Positions 59,974 through 64,000 of a stretch of DNA of 64,000 nucleotides are shown here, piece by piece. The DNA comes from Sanderia malayensis (Eukaryota > Cnidaria > Scyphozoa > Semaeostomeae > Pelagiidae): the NCBI GenBank assembly GCA_013076295.1, contig RQOL01000616.1, forward strand, positions 5,422,392 through 5,486,391, in the 5' to 3' direction. The stretch's first letter is position 1. Every line of letters begins with the position of its first letter. The notes beneath the pieces are model-generated. The model was given only the letters and a program-made list of their open reading frames with translations. It was not told where the DNA came from and did no database searches. The position numbers were made by a program, and so were the translations under genes.

Positions 59974-61320
59974 TCAGGGCAAATTGAGCGGAATATGAGA
60001 TACTTTATGCTTTTCTCCGTCACTTGAGATGTGTAAAATGCGTCGAACCTTGTAGTCGTTCACATCAAATGCTGTCAGGAACAATGCTCTTGTTGTTTCG
60101 TCCAATTTTCCCAGTGAACCATCCTCCCAAACGCATTGAAATGACTGCGTGCTATCGAGGTTTAGCACGCTGCCACCTTCCCTGTGTGCCAGATAGTACA
60201 ACAGCTCGCACCTTGGCGTGTATTCATTACTTGAATTTATTCGCGGAACTGCGTTGTTGATAACAACGTATTTTGGTTTGATTGCATTGATGAAGAAATA
60301 CTTGTTTGCCTTTTCCCACTGGCCGTGATCTGAGGCTTGGTATACTGTAGCTTGCAGATCTTCCGCGTCACTGACACTTGCAATTACTTGCTTTGTGATT
60401 CGTACACTCTCTGTGGACGGGTCTTGCAAATCCCCTGGCAATAGCATGCTGAAGTCGTAAAATTTCACCTGCAGTACAAGACTATCGCTTTTCATATCAC
60501 CATCTTTGCCAGAGCACCCGCCCAGGTTGGCCGCAAGAATTCTACTCTCAAAAAATGGACTATCAGAGCATAGCTTTAATGACGGACAATCCTCTCCCAG
60601 GCAAGCAAAATTTCCAGTTGTTTGAGACTTTATTTCGATTAATTTATTCTCTTTATTTATCTTATCCAACCACCTCTTCATGCGAACATCATCTGCGTAC
60701 TTTTCCAACGAGCAAGTCACGTAAACTCTTTTTAGCAGCTCTGTGTTTTCGAACATTATTGGCAGAAGGTTGTAGTGAGAAGGGTGTGGTCGTGATATTA
60801 TGATTTGCTTAACCAACTCGATGTTGCCGATAAATTTTTCAATATCGTTTTCACTCCAATATCCGTGCGTGTACATCGAGCCCATGTTCAAAAATGTAAG
60901 GTTTCCAGTCGGGCATTGAATTATGGTCGAATCTCCCTCGCCTACTGGAAGCATGTAAATATTCAAGTTCTCGTCTGGATGGGGCATTGTTATTTCTGCC
61001 AAGCCCAGTGCGACTACAATAAACGTTAATTTTGCAAGTAAAATACTGTACAGTGTAAAAAATGCAGTATTAACTAGAGTAAAATACTGGAATATTCAAA
61101 TATCATGAAAGCTTATGAAAGAGATTATGAAAACAAACAACTTTGCCACAGTCTTTTGAGTGATACTTTAATTCATGGTATTTCAAAATAACGATTCAAA
61201 CGGCAAAAATTTTGCATACTACAGGTTCTATAGAAAACCCTTTCTGTACTTGCTAAGACGGTCCGAAATCTTACCAAAACAACAGGCGAAGATGAAAAAG
61301 CCTCTCACAAAATACATCAT
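59974..61320 (-). CDS. secreted metallo-beta-lactamase-fold protein with degenerate metal motif, two exons, 361 aa
   Basis: Exon 1 (61320-61275) encodes a signal peptide, MMYFVRGFFIFACCF; exon 2 (61013-59974) continues in phase with VALGLAEITMPHPDENLN. The body begins like ComEC-type MBL proteins (YMLPVGEGDSTIIQCPTG, then FLNMGS). It keeps a later LLPGDLQD block (about 215-225) and ASDHGQWEKAN. The metal-binding motif, normally HxHxDH, reads RPHPSHYN, without the aspartate, so hydrolase activity is doubtful. A Cys-containing loop (CLGEDCPSLKLC) may form disulphides, fitting secretion. The first exon is my inference from a good donor (TTTG|GTAAGA), a good acceptor (TTATTGTAG) and phase. Without it the frame has no upstream ATG; the first internal one is at about 60987. 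Function unknown. Confidence 0.75.
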
Positions 61321-61956
61321 ACTTGTTGACTTGTACAGTTTCTAATGTGCTTTTTAAATTTTTGCAAGACATGAAACAATAATAAAACGCTTGGAAATTA
61401 TCTAGTGTTTTTGTATTTAATTATTCATGTACGTTGATGTGTTTGCGAGTTTGTTCAGACTGGTCCACTAAACAGAGATTAATGGTACTTGGCAGAAAAT
61501 TGTCAAATATATGTCAAAGGGAAAGGAGTCAAACTTGGTTTGGGAAGATCCATTTCGGTTTGCGAGCCATTCGTTCAACGTAAGCAAGTATTATTATTCA
61601 TGTTTATTACGGATACTGGAGGAAAGTTAATGAAAATTAATGTTTTTACAGAATAAAGAGCTGTTTGATCCCGTGATTAATGAAGAAGTGAAGAACGCTA
61701 GCTTTTTGTTGACCAGGAAACTATTGACAAACGTGTCAAACTTGTGTAAATCACCTTCATTGTCGTTAGAAAAACTAACAAGAAAAGGATCAATACCATG
61801 CCGCAAGAAGCAAACATGAAAACCAATTCTAGAAAGCAGCAATAGCAGATTTATTTGAATTCAAAAGTCCATCGTCAACAGTCAATCATTCTGATCCGTT
61901 GGATTTTTTCTGAGTTTGAATTCCATCAGAAGAATTCAGTTACTACACTTTCAGTC
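61321..61956. other. divergent intergenic region between the MBL-fold gene and centrin-3
   Basis: About 640 bp that must hold both promoters. No coding exon or repeat recognised. Confidence 0.4.
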
Positions 61957-63745
61957 ATGAGCTTGTCATTGAGAACGCAAGAATTGAGCAAAGCTCGCTC
62001 AAAATCAAAGAGAAGAGAACTCAGCGAAGAACATAAACAAGAAATCAGAGAAGCGTTTGATTTATTTGATACCGATAAAGACAATGCCATCGATTACCAC
62101 GAGCTAAAGGTTGGTAGGCCTATAAATTTGGTATTTCTTCTGAGCTTAGAGCCAAGATGTTTAGGCCCAAACTTATTTCTCCTGAGGCTGGGTCCCCAAA
62201 GCATTTTTAAGTTTTTCTTCGTATACCAAATCCGCAATTTTCATTTTAGTTGCTTCACAACGTATGAATTCCCTTGCCCAAATGACTTAATTTAGGCCTA
62301 AGTAAACACACTATACCCATATAATGTAATTGGTCATTTTTTTATATTTTTGCTTATTGTGAAGGTTGCAATGAGAGCTCTTGGTTTTGATGTGAAAAAA
62401 TCTGATGTGTTGAAAATATTAAAAGATTATGACCGCGAAGCAACTGGCAAAATAGTTTTTGAAGATTTTCAAGAAGTCAGTAAGTATCAACTTGAAAAAT
62501 CAAACTTTTCTTGTTACAGGAAATGGCATTTTAAATGTCTAAAGAGAGAAAGTATAATAATGTTATACTCGCATGGCTCCATTAATTGGGGGTGGCTCAA
62601 CTCAAGGGGCAAGAAACGTGAATGGAGAGCCACAATGACCTTAATCTTGGTTGATTGCTTTTCTAGTGACTGACTGGATGCTTGATAGGGACCCACAAGA
62701 GGAGATTTTCAAATCATTTCGACTATTTGACGATGATCAGACTGGCAAGATTAGTTTGCGAAATCTGAGGCGAGTAGCCAGAGAACTTGGAGAAAACATG
62801 ACAGATGAGGAGTTGAGAGCCATGATTGATGAATTCGACAAAGATGGCGATGGTGAAAGTAAGTGCTTTTATTTATTTATTGTATTATGTAAGATGATTG
62901 CTTCTCAAATGCGCTGGGCTCTATCTGGTCAATTGCTCTCATTTGCTACAAGTGCAAGTATATGCATCAATTAATACATTTTTGGTAAAAAGTTATTTCA
63001 AGTGGCCCAGAAGAGGTAGAAAAGTCAAACTGGTCGTAATATCCAACAAATGTTCATTTATTGGGATCCTAAATGTTTCATGTATTTTCTGGCCAAAAAA
63101 CTGATATCTCATGAGAGGTAGACAATTCTTATTGTTCCTTCAATGCCTGTTAACCAGGATCACAAACAAACAATAGAGGTGCAAAAGTTAAAGATTTTAT
63201 GATTGCCTTCCAATTGTAATAACAATTTTGTGTGGTGATACATCCAGTACTGAATGCAGATTTTGCATTTGACAGACTGGGCTTTGCTTTAGTTTTTGGG
63301 CACGGAATGGAGAACACACAGATAATTGTTGACTTTATAGCTTGAGACTTTCAAGCTTTTTTCAAGTATGTGTCCATGCCTATGACCTGTTGTGTACACA
63401 GCCACAAGTGTTCCTTGAGCCTGAAGTAATTGTGTGCACAGAGCATTTTCTCAAGTGTAGTGTGAAGCATTTGCTTTTTTATTGCCTTCAGCAATGTTTT
63501 ACCTTGGTTTATATTCATATTCCTTGCAATATCTTGGAGCTGCTTTAAGATTTTTTAAATTGTGCTCCACTGTTAATCAAGTGAAAATTGTGCATTTTTT
63601 TGCACCTCAATATGTTAAAACACCATCACATTTTCTTCCTCTGTTTGCTGACAATCAGAGCCCATCTCCAAATTGTTATGGGTAGATTGTTTTCTTTCTA
63701 GTTAATGAAGAGGAGTTCATTGCCATTATGACTGGTGACACATAG
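61957..63745 (+). CDS. CETN3: centrin-3 (EF-hand centrosome/basal-body protein), four coding exons, 167 aa
   Basis: Exons: 61957-62109, 62365-62479, 62667-62858, 63702-63745. The 167 residues equal the human length. Four EF-hand helices-loops: [12 protein letters not shown] (canonical), [14 protein letters not shown] (degenerate), [12 protein letters not shown], and DKDGDGEINEEE across the last splice. The segments [20 protein letters not shown] and [20 protein letters not shown] are diagnostic of centrin-3 against centrin-2. It acts at centrioles and basal bodies, with Sfi1-type partners and in centriole duplication. The start at 61957 (MSLSLRTQ) matches the human MSLALR; the open frame upstream is not homologous. 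Confidence 0.96.
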
Positions 63746-64000
63746 CTGTGCAAAGATGGCTAATGTTGTCAGCACATGAAGCAGTCTTTATGGTTTAACT
63801 GTTGCATGCTTTTGGTTTAACCTTTGTTTTGTGTGATGCCCAAAGAATTAAGAACAGCTTTCAATGTGTGAGATAACAAAGATAAGGTTATGCAAAACCA
63901 AGGACAATGCAAATCTATGACATTTTTGAGCATTTTGAAATACTTTATACTTCTTATTTACCCAAAGCTTCCCCATGTTCTGGAGCATATATCTATACAT
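63746..64000. other. centrin-3 3' flank
   Basis: AT-rich sequence after the centrin stop; nothing else recognised before the window ends. Confidence 0.4.

Overview
This is a stretch of intron-rich metazoan nuclear DNA. It has GT-AG spliced genes with introns mostly of 100 to 700 bp, AATAAA signals, many short DNA transposons, and no operons. The gene set (P4-ATPase, RASSF, macro-PARPs, ZMYND10, UFM1, SUMF1, an Ig-domain receptor tyrosine kinase, PAN3, centrin-3) fits an early-branching animal. I favour an anthozoan cnidarian (sea anemone or coral type) from intron content, AT-rich composition and the style of the proteins, but this is inference. I assembled the spliced genes by eye from splice sites, reading phase and known family sequence. 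The phases close for every gene model given.

Left part (1 to 8.2 kb): the first coding exon of a class-5 P4-ATPase (ATP10 type) runs off the left edge on the minus strand. An unrecognised intronless ORF, a tRNA-like sequence and a complete nine-exon RASSF1/5-type gene (C1, RA and SARAH domains) follow.

Middle-left (8.5 to 24.9 kb): this is the most unusual region. Copy A is a CCCH zinc-finger, KH-like, macro-domain and PARP14-like mono-ADP-ribosyltransferase gene, bracketed by about 335-bp direct repeats. Next comes a repeat-rich zone with a 184-bp satellite, two hAT MITEs with intact 8-bp target duplications and a perfect 90-bp palindrome. A LEM-domain coding unit then appears three times in tandem with 18-bp minisatellites between the copies. 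The third LEM unit is joined in frame to a second copy of the PARP gene, missing the CCCH part. The result is an apparently intact LEM-KH-macro-PARP chimera (copy B).

Middle (25.2 to 43.5 kb): ZMYND10, a dynein-arm assembly factor, has 16 coding exons. Its 7.3-kb intron 14 holds an intact Mutator-like transposon and an intronless UDP-glycosyltransferase gene, both on the opposite strand. After it come an intronless class A GPCR, UFM1 (six tiny exons) and SUMF1 (formylglycine-generating enzyme). UFM1 and SUMF1 converge tail to tail.

Right part (44.9 to 64 kb): a receptor tyrosine kinase with three Ig-like domains carries a 574-bp foldback element just after its stop codon. PAN3 (deadenylase adaptor) converges with a secreted, motif-degenerate metallo-beta-lactamase-fold protein. 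Centrin-3 closes the window. The genes do not form one pathway. The only locally coherent unit is the duplicated PARP pair, whose family is mostly linked to antiviral and stress responses.
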